Assembly (NCBI RefSeq): GCF_902489365.1
Contig: NZ_CABTZR010000033.1
Coordinates: 1 to 23,990, forward strand
DNA length: 23,990 bases
Reading direction: 5' to 3'
Origin: an uncultured Corynebacterium sp.
GTDB lineage: Bacteria > Actinomycetota > Actinomycetes > Mycobacteriales > Mycobacteriaceae
The notes beneath the pieces were generated by a model, which saw only the letters and a program-made list of their open reading frames with translations, did no database searches and was not told the origin of the DNA. The position numbers and the translations under genes were made by a program. This document shows, one piece after another, positions 7,852 through 15,101 of this stretch. How positions within the stretch are numbered: position 1 is the first letter of the stretch; the number at the start of each line of letters is the position of its first letter.

Positions 7852-8532
7852 ATGCCGAAACATCGGGGGATAGGGGAGGTCACCGCCGCGCTCATGGAGC
7901 TGTTCCTGCCACGCCCGTGCGCCGGGTGCGGGGGTGAGACCTCTGCGGGTGGGGTGCTGTGCGCAGCCTGCCAGCACCACCTGCGGCAGATACCGCGCCG
8001 CGTGGAACGTCCCCAGCCATTAGGTTTTCCGGCGTGGGCGCTCGGACCGTATTCCGATACCCGCCGCGGGGTCATCATCGCGATGAAGGAACGCGGACAC
8101 CAGGCGGTGCGCGCGCACTTGGGCGCGGTGCTTGCCGCTGGCATTGACTACCTGCGCGCTCGCGGCGACATTCCGGAGACCGCGCTGATGGTTCCCGCCC
8201 CGACACGAGCGTCGTCGGCCCGCAAGCGTGGTGGTGATCCGGTGGCCGCGCTGTGCCGGGCGGCGTCTGCTCGGCTTCCTGGTTGGGACGTGGTTAATGC
8301 CTTGATGACGGCCGAAGGCAGTGCGGATCAGTCGCAGCTCAACGCCGCGGAGCGCACAGACAATATGCGCAGTGCCGTGCGGTTGCTGCCGTCCGCCCGG
8401 ATGTTGGCGGGGCGCAGCGTGCTGCTTGTCGACGACGTCATCACGACTGGCGCGACACTCCGCGCCAGCGCCGCTCGCGTATGGGCCGTCGGGGGTGACG
8501 TGGCGGGGGCGATTGCCCTGGCAGACGCGTAG
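7852..8532 (+). CDS. ComF-family phosphoribosyltransferase-like protein
   Basis: ComF-family proteins combine an N-terminal zinc ribbon with a phosphoribosyltransferase (PRTase) domain. In transformable bacteria ComF acts in DNA uptake; in actinobacteria the role is unclear. The 226-residue product has four cysteines (C23, C26, C37, C40) in a CxxC...CxxC pattern and the PRPP-binding loop VDDVITTGAT at 193-202. The common RKRGFNQ motif reads RKRGGDP here, so the central part has diverged. An open frame extends upstream inside lpqB, but the cysteine ribbon begins just after the ATG at 7852 and a promoter-like box sits 7 nt before it. This is the Rv3242c position, between lpqB and hpf. Function in this organism is not shown by the sequence. 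Confidence 0.85.
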   Translation: MPKHRGIGEVTAALMELFLPRPCAGCGGETSAGGVLCAACQHHLRQIPRRVERPQPLGFPAWALGPYSDTRRGVIIAMKERGHQAVRAHLGAVLAAGIDYLRARGDIPETALMVPAPTRASSARKRGGDPVAALCRAASARLPGWDVVNALMTAEGSADQSQLNAAERTDNMRSAVRLLPSARMLAGRSVLLVDDVITTGATLRASAARVWAVGGDVAGAIALADA

Positions 8533-8590
8533 GGTGGAGCGACATCAAGCCTCTGTAGAGGGGGCCAGTGAACCCGTTGGTTATGACCAG

Positions 8591-8599
8591 TGGTAGCAT
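8591..8599 (+). promoter_or_regulatory. Probable extended -10 promoter of hpf
   Basis: TGGTAGCAT at 8591-8599 fits the extended -10 pattern TG-n-TANNNT. No good -35 box is seen. It would give a leader of about 100 nt before the hpf start. That leader can form a nested stem (GCGGAC 8618-8623 with GTCCGC 8654-8659, and inside it AAGCC 8627-8631 with GGCTT 8642-8646) and a second small hairpin (GAATG 8661-8665 with CATTC 8672-8676). Confidence 0.4.
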
Positions 8600-8704
8600 G
8601 AGGGGTGTCACAGGGAAGCGGACACTAAGCCCCGAATCACAGGCTTGAATGAGGTCCGCAGAATGTGCAGTCATTCAGTCCCCACGAGTAAAGGGAGGCA
8701 TTAC

Positions 8705-9343
8705 ATGTCCCAGCAGACCAACGCTCAGGTCACCATCACCGGTCGTAACGTGGAGGTTCCGGAGCACTTCCAGGAACGTGTCACTGAAAAGCTAGCCAAG
8801 ATCGAGCGCCTTGATCCGACCCTGACCTTCTTCCACGTGGAGCTGCAGCACGAGCCGAACCCGCGCCGCGAGTCTGAGGCAGAGCGTCTGCAGATTACCG
8901 CTACCGGCAAGGGGCACATCGCCCGCGCTGAGGCTAAGGAAGATTCATTCTACGCGGCACTCGAGACGGCTCTGGGCAAGATGGAGCGCTCTCTGCGCAA
9001 GGTAAAGGTGCGCCGCGAGAACGTGAAGTCCGGCCACCGCGCTCAGAAGGGTACCGGTCAGATTGCTGCCGAGCTGGTCGCCGAAGCTGAAGCGGCTAAG
9101 CCTGGTAAGGAAGAACGCTACATCGACCCGTACGCAGAGACGGTCGAGGACGTTCGCCCGGGCCAGGTTGTGCGCTTCAAGGAGCACCCGGCCACCCCGA
9201 TGTCCGTGGATGATGCACTCAGCGAGATGGAGCTGGTCGGCCACGACTTCTACCTCTTCATCAACGAAGAGAACAACAAGCCGTCTGTGGTCTACCGCCG
9301 CCACGCCTTTGACTACGGCCTTATCTCCCTGACGGACGCTTAA
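8705..9343 (+). CDS. hpf: Long-form ribosome hibernation promoting factor
   Basis: Long HPF binds the decoding region of the 30S subunit and pairs ribosomes into inactive 100S dimers in stationary phase or stress. The 212-residue product has an N-terminal RaiA/YfiA domain (about 1-105, beginning with ITGRNVEVPEHFQERV). A charged linker follows, then the C-terminal dimerisation domain (about 150-208), with RFKEHPATPMSVDDALSEM and GHDFYLFINEE...VVYRRHAFDYGLI. The open frame begins earlier at 8645, but GGGAGG at 8693-8698, 6 nt before ATG 8705, and the domain start fix the start. A strong hairpin follows the gene. The family and long form are certain. Confidence 0.95.
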   Translation: MSQQTNAQVTITGRNVEVPEHFQERVTEKLAKIERLDPTLTFFHVELQHEPNPRRESEAERLQITATGKGHIARAEAKEDSFYAALETALGKMERSLRKVKVRRENVKSGHRAQKGTGQIAAELVAEAEAAKPGKEERYIDPYAETVEDVRPGQVVRFKEHPATPMSVDDALSEMELVGHDFYLFINEENNKPSVVYRRHAFDYGLISLTDA

Positions 9344-9401
9344 GGGGCTAAGCGTCCTAAGGACTAAGTATTAAGCCCTTCGGGAAAATTATCCCGGCTA
9401 C

Positions 9402-9445
9402 AACACGTTTCCCCGCGCTGAACATGCAGCGCGGGGAAACGTGTT
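9402..9445. terminator. Strong bidirectional terminator hairpin after hpf
   Basis: A perfect 19-bp inverted repeat (9402-9420 and 9427-9445) surrounds a 6-nt loop. It ends in a T-run on the plus strand and has an A/T-rich flank on the other. It lies between the convergent hpf and the small minus-strand secreted protein gene, 20 nt from the latter's stop. A weaker stem, CGGGA/TCCCG, lies just before it at about 9381-9396. Confidence 0.85.
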
Positions 9446-9465
9446 TTCCGTTTATCACGACGGAG

Positions 9466-9771
9466 CTATACCCCGAATTGGCTGGACAGGTGTACTTCGG
9501 CCTCAGCTAGCTTTTGCAGTGGCAGCATGAGCAAGGCCACCGGGGCAACCAGAATCAGATCCAGTCCGAAGTTTTCGGTGGGATGCGACCCCGGGCGGTG
9601 GGAAGTGGCGACGGCATCCATGGTTCCGGTCATGATCGCGTCATAGGTCCACATGGCGCTACCACCGCGCGGCGCTTCGGAATCATCAGCCACGGCGGCG
9701 GGGGCGGTTATGGTGCTCAAAGCTAGGGCTGCGGAGGTAGCGGTAGCTACGGCAATCTTGGAGAACTGCAT
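9466..9771 (-). CDS. Small secreted protein with C-terminal hydrophobic segment, unknown function
   Basis: The product (101 residues from the ATG at 9771) has a signal peptide (MQFSKIAVATATSAALALS, cleavage likely near APAAVA-DD), a short polar region with several His and Gly, and a hydrophobic stretch LDLILVAPVALLMLPL close to the end. No family is recognised. An ATG also occurs 6 nt upstream at 9777, but AAGGA abuts it; the same AAGGA is at the right distance (6 nt) from 9771. The gene is divergent from secA and converges on hpf. Three other small proteins of the same general shape are encoded in this window near secA; whether they are related in sequence is not clear by eye. Confidence 0.7.
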   Translation of the reverse strand: MQFSKIAVATATSAALALSTITAPAAVADDSEAPRGGSAMWTYDAIMTGTMDAVATSHRPGSHPTENFGLDLILVAPVALLMLPLQKLAEAEVHLSSQFGV

Positions 9772-9900
9772 AGTCATTCCTTTTCTGTCTCGCTCTGTGG
9801 GTCTGAGAAAACACAGGATGGGCGCACGAGTGGGCGCGGGCTAAGTATCGGATTTTGCGTTTTGGGTTGGGTGGCGAATCGATACGGAAAAGCTAGTGAG

Positions 9901-9906
9901 TACAAT
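9901..9906 (+). promoter_or_regulatory. -10 box of the probable secA promoter
   Basis: TACAAT at 9901-9906 lies about 46 nt before the secA GTG, preceded by TGAG. The -35 region is weak, as is usual in corynebacteria. The 9772-9952 stretch also has to carry the promoter of the divergent small secreted protein gene, which I cannot place. Confidence 0.45.
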
Positions 9907-9952
9907 GGCGACGAGTTAACTTTATTGTCGCGACCAGAAGGACTATCTAGAC

Positions 9953-12517
9953 GTGTTTGGACTTTCCAAGCTGCTCCGTGCCGGTGAGGGACGCACCGTC
10001 AAGCGCCTGGCTAAAATTGCTGATGATGTTATTGCCCTAGAAGATAAATTCGCGGCGCTGTCGGATGATGAGCTTAAGGCTAAGACAGACGAGTTTAAGA
10101 AGCGTCTGGCGGATGGCGAAAAGATGAATGACATGCTTCTCGAAGCATTCGCCACCGTGCGTGAAGCCGCCTGGCGCGTGCTCGACCAGAAGCACTACAA
10201 GGTACAGATCATGGGTGGTGCCGCCCTGCACTTTGGCAACGTTGCCGAGATGCGCACGGGTGAAGGTAAGACCCTGACCTCGCTGCTGCCGGCCTACCTC
10301 AACGCTCTGGAAGGCAAGGGCGTCCACATCGTGACTGTCAACGACTACCTGGCTAAGCGTGACGCCGAGATGATGGGCCGTGTTCACCGCTGGCTGGGAC
10401 TGTCCGTTGGCGTCATCCTCTCCGAGATGCGCCCTGCGGAGCGCAAGGAAGCCTATGCCTGCGACGTCACGTACGGCACGAACAACGAGCTGGGCTTTGA
10501 CTACCTGCGCGACAACATGGTCCGCTCGCTTGATGAAACCGTCCAGCGCGGCCACAACTACTGCATCGTGGATGAGGTTGACTCCATTCTTATCGATGAG
10601 GCGCGTACCCCGCTCATCATTTCCGGCCCTGTCGATGGTTCCTCTCAGTTCTACGGAGTCTTTTCCAAGCTGGCCCCGAAGATGCGCGAGGGCATCCACT
10701 ACGAGGTGGACCACAAGAAGCGCACCATTGGTGTGCTTGAGGACGGCGTGGAATTCGTCGAAGACCAGTTGGGCATTGAAAACCTCTACGCACCTGAGCA
10801 CTCCCAGCTGGTGTCCTACCTCAATAACGCGCTGAAGGCGAAGGAGCTCTTCACCCGCGATAAGGACTACATCGTGCGCAACGGCGAGGTCCTCATCGTG
10901 GATGGATTCACCGGCCGCGTGCTGGCTGGCCGCCGTTACAACGAGGGTATGCACCAGGCCATTGAGGCGAAGGAAGAGGTGGAGATCAAGAACGAGAACC
11001 AGACGCTGGCAACCGTTACCCTCCAGAATTACTTCCGCCTTTACGACAAGATTTCCGGTATGACCGGTACCGCAGAAACTGAGGCGGCCGAGCTGCACTC
11101 CATTTACGGTCTCGACGTGGTGCCAATTCCGACTAACAAGCCGAACCAGCGTACCGACCACTCCGACCGCATCTACAAAACCCAGGAAGCGAAGTTCGCT
11201 GCGGTGGTCGATGACATCGAGGAACACGTGGCTGCCGGTCAGCCGGTGCTCGTTGGTACCACCTCCGTGGAACGCTCCGAGTACCTCTCGCAGCTGCTGA
11301 GCAAGCGCGGCGTCAAGCACTCGGTGCTCAACGCCAAGCACCACGAGGAAGAGGGCCAGATCGTCGCTCGTGCTGGCCGCCCTGGCACCGTCACCGTGGC
11401 CACCAACATGGCCGGCCGTGGTACCGATATCGTTCTCGGTGGCAACCCCGAAGTCATCCTGGATGAGAAGCTGCGGGACCGCGGCCTCGATCCCTTTGAG
11501 GACGAGGAGAAGTACCAGGAAGCCTGGGACGCTGAGATCGAGCAGGAGAGGGAACGCTCCAAGAAGATGGGCGATGAGGTCCGTGAGGCCGGCGGCCTGT
11601 ACGTGCTGGGCACCGAGCGCCACGAGTCGCGCCGTATTGATAACCAGCTGCGTGGCCGTTCCGGACGTCAGGGTGACCCGGGCGAGACCCGCTTCTACCT
11701 GTCCATGCGCGATGAGCTCATGGTGCGCTTCGTGGGCCAGTCCATGGAGAACATGATGAACCGCCTCAACGTGCCGGATGACGTGCCGATTGAGGCCAAG
11801 ATGGTGTCGAACTCTATCAAGGGTGCGCAGGCACAGGTGGAGAACCAGAACTTCGAGATGCGTAAGAACGTGCTCAAGTACGACGAAGTTCTTAACGAGC
11901 AGCGCAAGGTGGTGTACGCCACCCGCCACGACATCCTTGAGGCCAACGACATCAAGGACAACATCCGGACGATGATCAATGACACCGTGTCTGCCTACGT
12001 GGCAGGGGCTACTGCCACCGGTTACGTGGAGGACTGGAATCTCGATGAGCTGTGGAATGCGTTGGATTCCCTGTACGGGCCGACCATGACACATGAGGAG
12101 CTCGTTGACGGCGCCGAATACGGCGCTGCCGGCGAACTGACTGCGGAGCAGCTGCGCGATGCCCTCTTGGCTGATGCCAACTCCGAGTACGACAAGCTCG
12201 AAGACGCTGTGACTGCCATCGGCGGAGAGAACCAGATGCGCAATACCGAGCGCATGATCATTCTGCCGATCATCGACCAGAAGTGGCGCGAGCACCTTTA
12301 TGAAATGGATTACCTCAAGGAAGGTATTGGCCTGCGTGCTATGGCGCAGCGCGATCCCCTGGTGGAATACCAGAAGGAGGGCGGCGACATGTTTAACGCC
12401 ATGAACGACGCAGTGAAGGAAGAAACCGTCCGCCAGCTGTTCATGTTGCGCAAGCAGTTCAAGGCCCAGGAAGAGGCGAGCGCAGCGGGTGAAGCAAACG
12501 CGGAAGCGGAAGCTTAA
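9953..12517 (+). CDS. secA: Preprotein translocase ATPase SecA (SecA1)
   Basis: SecA drives unfolded preproteins through SecYEG at the membrane. The 854-residue product has a Walker A motif GEGKT at 103-107 in MRTGEGKTLTS, and GTNNELGFDYLRDNM. The DEVD box is at 207-210 with DEARTPLIISG after it. It also has GTTSVERSEYLS, TNMAGRGTDIVLGGNP, the QLRGRSGRQGDPG motif and a scaffold/C-terminal region. The tail is Ala/Glu-rich and lacks the zinc-binding CxC motif found in many bacterial SecA proteins. The GTG at 9953 has AGAAGGA about 10 nt upstream, and the frame opens with FGLSKLLRAGEGR, the normal SecA start. Synteny with hpf supports SecA1, the housekeeping form, rather than SecA2. Confidence 0.98.
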   Translation: MFGLSKLLRAGEGRTVKRLAKIADDVIALEDKFAALSDDELKAKTDEFKKRLADGEKMNDMLLEAFATVREAAWRVLDQKHYKVQIMGGAALHFGNVAEMRTGEGKTLTSLLPAYLNALEGKGVHIVTVNDYLAKRDAEMMGRVHRWLGLSVGVILSEMRPAERKEAYACDVTYGTNNELGFDYLRDNMVRSLDETVQRGHNYCIVDEVDSILIDEARTPLIISGPVDGSSQFYGVFSKLAPKMREGIHYEVDHKKRTIGVLEDGVEFVEDQLGIENLYAPEHSQLVSYLNNALKAKELFTRDKDYIVRNGEVLIVDGFTGRVLAGRRYNEGMHQAIEAKEEVEIKNENQTLATVTLQNYFRLYDKISGMTGTAETEAAELHSIYGLDVVPIPTNKPNQRTDHSDRIYKTQEAKFAAVVDDIEEHVAAGQPVLVGTTSVERSEYLSQLLSKRGVKHSVLNAKHHEEEGQIVARAGRPGTVTVATNMAGRGTDIVLGGNPEVILDEKLRDRGLDPFEDEEKYQEAWDAEIEQERERSKKMGDEVREAGGLYVLGTERHESRRIDNQLRGRSGRQGDPGETRFYLSMRDELMVRFVGQSMENMMNRLNVPDDVPIEAKMVSNSIKGAQAQVENQNFEMRKNVLKYDEVLNEQRKVVYATRHDILEANDIKDNIRTMINDTVSAYVAGATATGYVEDWNLDELWNALDSLYGPTMTHEELVDGAEYGAAGELTAEQLRDALLADANSEYDKLEDAVTAIGGENQMRNTERMIILPIIDQKWREHLYEMDYLKEGIGLRAMAQRDPLVEYQKEGGDMFNAMNDAVKEETVRQLFMLRKQFKAQEEASAAGEANAEAEA

Positions 12518-12577
12518 ATCTGCCGCGGTCTGAAACTTCGCTGATGTGCGAACGCTAGAAAGCGCGGAAAAGTGATG

Positions 12578-12615
12578 AGGCGCCGTGAGGGAAGAACTCC
12601 CCACGGCGCCTTTTT
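12578..12615 (+). terminator. Intrinsic terminator after secA
   Basis: AGGCGCCGTG (12578-12587) pairs with CACGGCGCCT (12602-12611). An inner GGG/CCC extends the stem, and a run of five T follows. This is a classical Rho-independent terminator about 60 nt after the secA stop. Confidence 0.88.
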
Positions 12616-12633
12616 GTTGGAAGCAGTTAGGTA

Positions 12634-12639
12634 TATACT
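12634..12639 (+). promoter_or_regulatory. -10 box for the small secreted protein at 12681
   Basis: TATACT at 12634-12639 lies 41 nt before the ATG. The -35 position falls in the T-run of the secA terminator (TTTTTG, 17-nt spacing), so terminator and promoter are packed together. Confidence 0.45.
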
Positions 12640-12680
12640 GTCAAATTATTAATTGTTCTGTTTTGGAAGGTTGAGTTAGT

Positions 12681-13040
12681 ATGCGCCGCTTGTCTCTGCG
12701 AGTAGGTCTCTCCGTGTTCGCATCTGCCACTCTGTTGGGCGGCGGCGCAGCTGCGTCAGCTATCGAGCTTGCTCCCGAGGAGCAGTGTCAGCTCTCTTCC
12801 GTCTTGAGCTCGCACGGCGATGAGTCCTCCAAGGACGCCGTGCTCAGCTCCCAGGACACCATGGCTACTCAGTGCGGCGCTGTGTCCGCTCCGGAAACCT
12901 CCGAGGAAACTGCAAAGAACCTGCCTGTGGTCGGAGCTACCATGTTTGGCGGTATCAGCTTGGCCCTGGTGAGTGCGTCCGCAGCGTTCGCCGGAATCGA
13001 TTGGACGCCCATCTTGATCAAACTCGGTTCGCTTTTTTAA
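12681..13040 (+). CDS. Small secreted protein with C-terminal transmembrane segment, unknown function
   Basis: The 119-residue product has a signal peptide (RRLSLRVGLSVFASATLLGG, cleavage likely after AAASA). A polar Ser/Glu-rich region with two cysteines about 29 residues apart follows, possibly a disulfide. A hydrophobic segment comes next (about 82-105, VVGATMFGGISLALVSASAAF), then a short tail GIDWTPILIKLGSLF. It is predicted to be exported by Sec and held by its C-terminal segment. No family is recognised. GGAAGG at 12665-12670 serves the ATG. Its TAA stop shares bases with the TAA of the convergent minus-strand gene. Confidence 0.75.
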   Translation: MRRLSLRVGLSVFASATLLGGGAAASAIELAPEEQCQLSSVLSSHGDESSKDAVLSSQDTMATQCGAVSAPETSEETAKNLPVVGATMFGGISLALVSASAAFAGIDWTPILIKLGSLF

Positions 13041-13474
13041 TCTCCCATAGCCTGCCGCCCGCCTCCAGCGATGCTGGGGCTGGGGCCGACTGAGAGTAAC
13101 CGGAAGGAACGTAAGTGCCGCCCGGCTGCGGAGCCGGTGAAAGCACGCTGGTGCGAACCTATCAGTACCGAACCAAAGAACTCGCCGTTTGCGCGCGCAT
13201 GCAAGCTGGTGAGCGCCATGCCCCCGCGGAGCTCTAACGCTGTATGGGCCTTTCGCCACGCGCGTACATGGGTGATGATTTCTGGAGCAAAGCGCGGATT
13301 GTTGAGATGGCCCATCGGCCGCAAAGCGGCGGCAACTTCTAAAACAATGACGACGAGCCCATGGATCTCGTCACGCGTGGCGAGGTCACCAGCGGTAGGC
13401 TCGCGCTCATAGCGGATACGCTGTGGAGCAACATAGAGCTGCAGATGGCTCATGCCGGGGATGGGGGTGTACAT
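13037..13474 (-). CDS. Rv3235-family protein (DUF6459-like)
   Basis: The open minus-strand frame reaches 13588, but the recognisable part starts near the ATG at 13474 (145 residues). It contains a helical region (AALRPMGHLNNPRFAPEIITHVRAWRK) and a C-terminal SH3-like strand pattern ending SAAGRHLRSFRLLSV. This matches the shape I know for the actinobacterial Rv3235 family: ...PL..L...F...V.., then L.S.., G.., R...G...RW. The function is unknown. AAGGA lies about 11 nt before the chosen ATG, so the start is moderately supported; the ATG at 13453 is the alternative. In M. tuberculosis the homologue is also in the secA-aroA interval. The gene ends in TTAA shared with the convergent gene. Confidence 0.65.
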   Translation of the reverse strand: MYTPIPGMSHLQLYVAPQRIRYEREPTAGDLATRDEIHGLVVIVLEVAAALRPMGHLNNPRFAPEIITHVRAWRKAHTALELRGGMALTSLHARANGEFFGSVLIGSHQRAFTGSAAGRHLRSFRLLSVGPSPSIAGGGRQAMGD

Positions 13475-13645
13475 GCGGAATGCGGTCCTTATCCGCGATG
13501 AGCAGCGCGGAGAAAGGCGCTCAGGCAGGCGAAGGCGAGCGGAGGGAAGGAAGCTGGACGCACGTTCATTATGCCATGCTGGAACCATCCGCGGCTAGAA
13601 GGCGCTGCGCCTTGGCCTGTGGGAGCAGGCGAGCGGTATGTTCGC

Positions 13646-13651
13646 TATACT
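13646..13651 (+). promoter_or_regulatory. -10 box for the HAD-like/DUF6912 operon
   Basis: TATACT at 13646-13651 lies 40 nt before the ATG at 13692. No good -35 box is seen. The rest of the 13475-13691 gap shows no supported gene. Confidence 0.45.
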
Positions 13652-13691
13652 TTCGGACGATAAACACAGCTCAATGCGAAGGGTAGATAAT

Positions 13692-14102
13692 ATGCGTGGA
13701 CTCATCGTCGATTTTGTAGGCGTGCTTGACGGCACCGAAGAAGACGTCAAGCGCTGGCGGGAGCTGTTCGCCGCCGCGAAATCTAACGGAGTCGCCACCG
13801 CTATTCTCTCTAACGATCCGGGCGGCCCAGGCGCGGAGCATATTCGCGAGTGGGAATACCGCGGCATCGTTGATGCCGTCGTACTTTCCGGTGAGGTCGG
13901 CGCGGAGAAGCCGGATCGTGCTGCCTTCCAGGCTGCAGCGGACGCTATCGACCTGCCGATTAATGACTGCGTCATGGTAGATGATTCCATCGTTAACGTC
14001 CGCGCTGCGGTGGAAAATGGCATGGTGGGCATGCTCTACACGGTCTTTGACCGCACCAGCGTGGAAGTCCAGGCAGTCTTCGACATTGAAGGTGAGTTCT
14101 AA
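13692..14102 (+). CDS. HAD-like hydrolase, short and with altered motif I
   Basis: The 136-residue protein has the later HAD motifs: ILSNDPG with S40 (motif II), EKPD with K73 (motif III) and VMVDDS with D97/D98 (motif IV). Motif I reads IVDFVGVLDG: D7 is present but the second aspartate of the usual DxD is V9. The nucleophile position is kept and the general acid/base is missing, as in some HAD proteins that are not phosphatases. There is no cap insertion; at 136 residues it is shorter than typical HAD enzymes. It may bind or hydrolyse a small substrate, which cannot be predicted. The frame opens at 13638, but AAGGG at 8 nt and the core fold favour ATG 13692. The next gene starts directly at its stop. 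Confidence 0.78.
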   Translation: MRGLIVDFVGVLDGTEEDVKRWRELFAAAKSNGVATAILSNDPGGPGAEHIREWEYRGIVDAVVLSGEVGAEKPDRAAFQAAADAIDLPINDCVMVDDSIVNVRAAVENGMVGMLYTVFDRTSVEVQAVFDIEGEF

Positions 14103-14621
14103 GTGTCGAAGGATGTGCGAGTCTTCCTGCCAGCTACTTTTGCCATGCTGACAGAGCTGGAAGAAACCGGCCAGCTTGCTGCCCGCAGTGGTTGGGGATT
14201 TACAGTCACCCCGGCGCTGCGCGAGTTCTACACTGAGGGCGACGAAGAAGAGATCGAATACTCTGCCTTCCTCGAAGCTTCCATGGCCTCCCTGCGGCTC
14301 TTGGCCATCGGCGATGAGGAGAAGTTCCCGCACCGCCGAGTGGTTATCTCCGTCGATGTTGATGATTCAGTAGTGACCCCGAAGCCGGACATGGGTGAAC
14401 CAGTCGTGGCGCTCAACCCGGCCACCATCACGAAGGACAACCTGCAAGCCATCCACGTGGACATCGAGGAATCCGAGGCTGCCACCGCCAAGGCTATCGC
14501 CGCCATCGACAATGCTGACCTCGGCGACGAAGACGCCGAGCTTGCCGTCGGTGATGCCCTGGATAACTTCATGGCCTTCTATGATCCCACCGAGCTGCCC
14601 ATCCTCGTAGAACTGCTCTAG
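14103..14621 (+). CDS. DUF6912-like conserved actinobacterial protein
   Basis: The 172-residue product begins SKDVRVFLPATFAMLTELEETG and contains FTVTPALREFYTEGDEEEIEYSAFLEASMASLRLL, then RRVVISVDVDD. I associate this pattern (RVFLPAT...VTPALREWY...EEYA...SLRLL) with the DUF6912 family of actinobacteria. No function is known to me. The protein is acidic and has no signal peptide. The GTG at 14103 directly follows the stop of the HAD-like gene with no spacer, so the two are translationally coupled and may act together. An alternative GTG lies at 14115. Confidence 0.75.
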   Translation: MSKDVRVFLPATFAMLTELEETGQLAARSGWGFTVTPALREFYTEGDEEEIEYSAFLEASMASLRLLAIGDEEKFPHRRVVISVDVDDSVVTPKPDMGEPVVALNPATITKDNLQAIHVDIEESEAATAKAIAAIDNADLGDEDAELAVGDALDNFMAFYDPTELPILVELL

Positions 14622-14637
14622 GATTCACCAGCGTTAA

Positions 14638-14667
14638 TTGCCCTAACGCGAGTGGTGGTGCTACTCT
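14638..14667 (+). promoter_or_regulatory. Probable promoter of the small secreted protein at 14707
   Basis: TTGCCC (14638-14643) and TACTCT (14662-14667) are separated by 18 nt. The -35 box lies within an imperfect dyad, GCGTTA (14631-14636) and TAACGC (14644-14649), which could be an operator or a weak hairpin after the preceding gene. Confidence 0.5.
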
Positions 14668-14706
14668 AAACCTTTATTGCCATTGCTTAAGAAAAGGAGC
14701 ACCATC

Positions 14707-15048
14707 ATGAAGGCAACTCGCCTTGCTAGCCTTATCACCGCTGCAGCCCTGAGCGTCACAACCCTCGTTTCAGCACCAATTGCCGGGGCAGAGGAAGCAG
14801 TAGCGCCGGCAGCGCAGACAAATCAGACCGCGCAGGGGAGCTCTGCTCAGGAAGCGGCTCCCAGCGAACCTGACCCCAACAATCCGGACCCCGACATGGC
14901 CGTGATGCCTGAGACGCCGTGGCTGCGCATCGTTGAGGGCTCCTCGCAAGGACCGATGGGGGTTATCGTCGCCATTCTCTTCGGAATTATCAGCATCGGC
15001 TTCGCCGCGTACAAGGAGTTCGGTGATTACCTGCCCAAGTTGGGCTAA
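14707..15048 (+). CDS. Small secreted protein with C-terminal transmembrane segment, unknown function
   Basis: The 113-residue product has a signal peptide (MKATRLASLITAAALSVTTL, cleavage likely after IAGA). An acidic Pro/Gln/Asn-rich linker with a PDPNNPDPD stretch follows, then a hydrophobic segment (about 83-103, GVIVAILFGIISIGFAAY) and a short tail EFGDYLPKLG. No family is recognised. Overall layout and tail resemble the product at 12681 (tail ...PILIKLGSLF), and both may belong to a loose family. AAGGAG at 14694-14699 fixes the ATG at 14707, although the frame is open from 14677. A second secreted protein follows after 53 nt, probably in the same transcript. Confidence 0.77.
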   Translation: MKATRLASLITAAALSVTTLVSAPIAGAEEAVAPAAQTNQTAQGSSAQEAAPSEPDPNNPDPDMAVMPETPWLRIVEGSSQGPMGVIVAILFGIISIGFAAYKEFGDYLPKLG

Positions 15049-15101
15049 ATGCTGATAGTCTGCTGGAGTAAAACTCAGCTCGATCGAAAGGTCCCCTCAG
15101 C

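Noticed and set aside
12454..12517. Missing zinc-binding tail of SecA considered as truncation
   Set aside because: The tail ends in a normal stop followed by a proper terminator, and to my knowledge actinobacterial SecA proteins of this length without the CxC motif are common.
10037..12604. 855-codon open frame antisense to secA
   Set aside because: It mirrors secA in a high-GC genome where the codon bias of a highly expressed gene keeps the opposite frame free of stops. The translated protein has no recognisable domain and no ribosome binding site is evident.
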